Origin: Geobacter sp. UBA6802
Lineage (GTDB): Bacteria; Desulfobacterota; Desulfuromonadia; Geobacterales; Pseudopelobacteraceae
NCBI GenBank assembly: GCA_002452325.1
Contig: DKFG01000070.1
Span: 1,176-22,466 of the forward strand
DNA length: 21,291 bases
Direction: 5' to 3'
The notes under the pieces were generated by a model that was not told the origin of the DNA, did not search any database, and saw only the letters and a program-made list of their open reading frames with translations. Position 1 is the stretch's first letter; every line of letters starts with the position of its first letter. A program made the translations under genes and the position numbers. This document shows, in pieces, positions 21,142 to 21,291 of the stretch.

Positions 21142-21291
21142 CCCGTTCTCCTGCAAAGAGGTAGCCGATACCGTAGACGGTCTTGATAAACTCAGGTTTA
21201 CGGCTGTCCTGCTCAATCTTTTGGCGCAGGTTTTTGATATGGGCATCTACGCTGCGTTCATACCCTTCAAACTGGTAGCCCAGGGCCTTGG
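21131..21291 (-). CDS. OmpR-family response regulator, C-terminal fragment (cut by window edge)
   Basis: The last 52 codons and stop of a winged-helix response regulator. It shows GYERSVDAHIKNLRQKI followed by FIKTVYGIGYLF, the recognition helix and terminal hairpin of the Trans_reg_C domain. The receiver domain lies outside the window. The stop codon TAG (21133-21131) falls within the start region of the BaeS-like kinase gene, so the two are translationally coupled partners. Confidence 0.92.
   Translation of the reverse strand, partial: KALGYQFEGYERSVDAHIKNLRQKIEQDSRKPEFIKTVYGIGYLFAGERDAV

Noticed and set aside
1..21291. CRISPR arrays, tRNA or rRNA genes, complete insertion sequences, prophage genes
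   Set aside because: No regularly spaced repeats, cloverleaf-like sequences, rRNA-like stretches or transposase/integrase genes were recognised on either strand.

Overview
The window looks like chromosomal DNA from a Geobacter/Trichlorobacter-type member of the Desulfuromonadales. This is an inference from the GC-rich coding style, a secreted six-haem c-type cytochrome, a kinase with the HQWRQPLN-type H-box that is abundant in this group, an NtrC-type sigma-54 regulator, and GGAGG-type ribosome binding sites. I recognised no rRNA, tRNA or CRISPR array. No gene-free stretch exceeds about 210 bp; the largest gaps are described as features.

Layout. (1) 1-1241 (-): 5' part of a methyl-accepting chemotaxis protein gene, cut by the window edge. 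(2) 1387-6141 (-): an operon of a periplasmic SBP_bac_3-like protein, a HisKA-type histidine kinase, a HisKA_3/NarX-type histidine kinase and a NarL-type response regulator, closed by a 17-bp hairpin. (3) 6350-10884 (+): a ZraS/HydH-like kinase and NtrC-family regulator, followed by two TGCA-N5-TGCA dyads, a good -24/-12 candidate and a three-gene envelope cluster (small secreted Gly-rich protein, exported OB-like protein with a Gly-rich tail, outer-membrane beta-barrel). (4) 10988-11599 (+): a DUF2202 ferritin-like protein. (5) 11667-13787 (-): comF, an Rrf2 regulator with a dyad over its own -10 box, and larE. (6) 13951-15396 (-): six-haem cytochrome with its own terminator. (7) 15550-19691 (-): a CusRS-like two-component system followed by fetA and fetB, with a GxxExxY-family gene between fetA and fetB flanked by near-perfect 32-bp inverted repeats. 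(8) 19765-21291 (-): a BaeS-like kinase and the 3' end of its OmpR-type regulator.

How it works together. This is a signalling-dense region: five histidine kinases, three complete response regulators and one partial. Two regulatory circuits can be read from the DNA. In the first, the NtrC-type regulator probably drives the adjacent envelope operon through enhancer dyads and a sigma-54 promoter. In the second, a 29-bp element containing a CusR-box-like palindrome (CTGACA-N4-TGTCAG) lies upstream of both the CusR-like gene and the six-haem cytochrome gene. This suggests one metal- or redox-responsive regulon comprising the two-component system, the FetAB-type metal exporter and the cytochrome. 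The repeat-bounded GxxExxY gene is the best candidate for a poorly described mobile unit.
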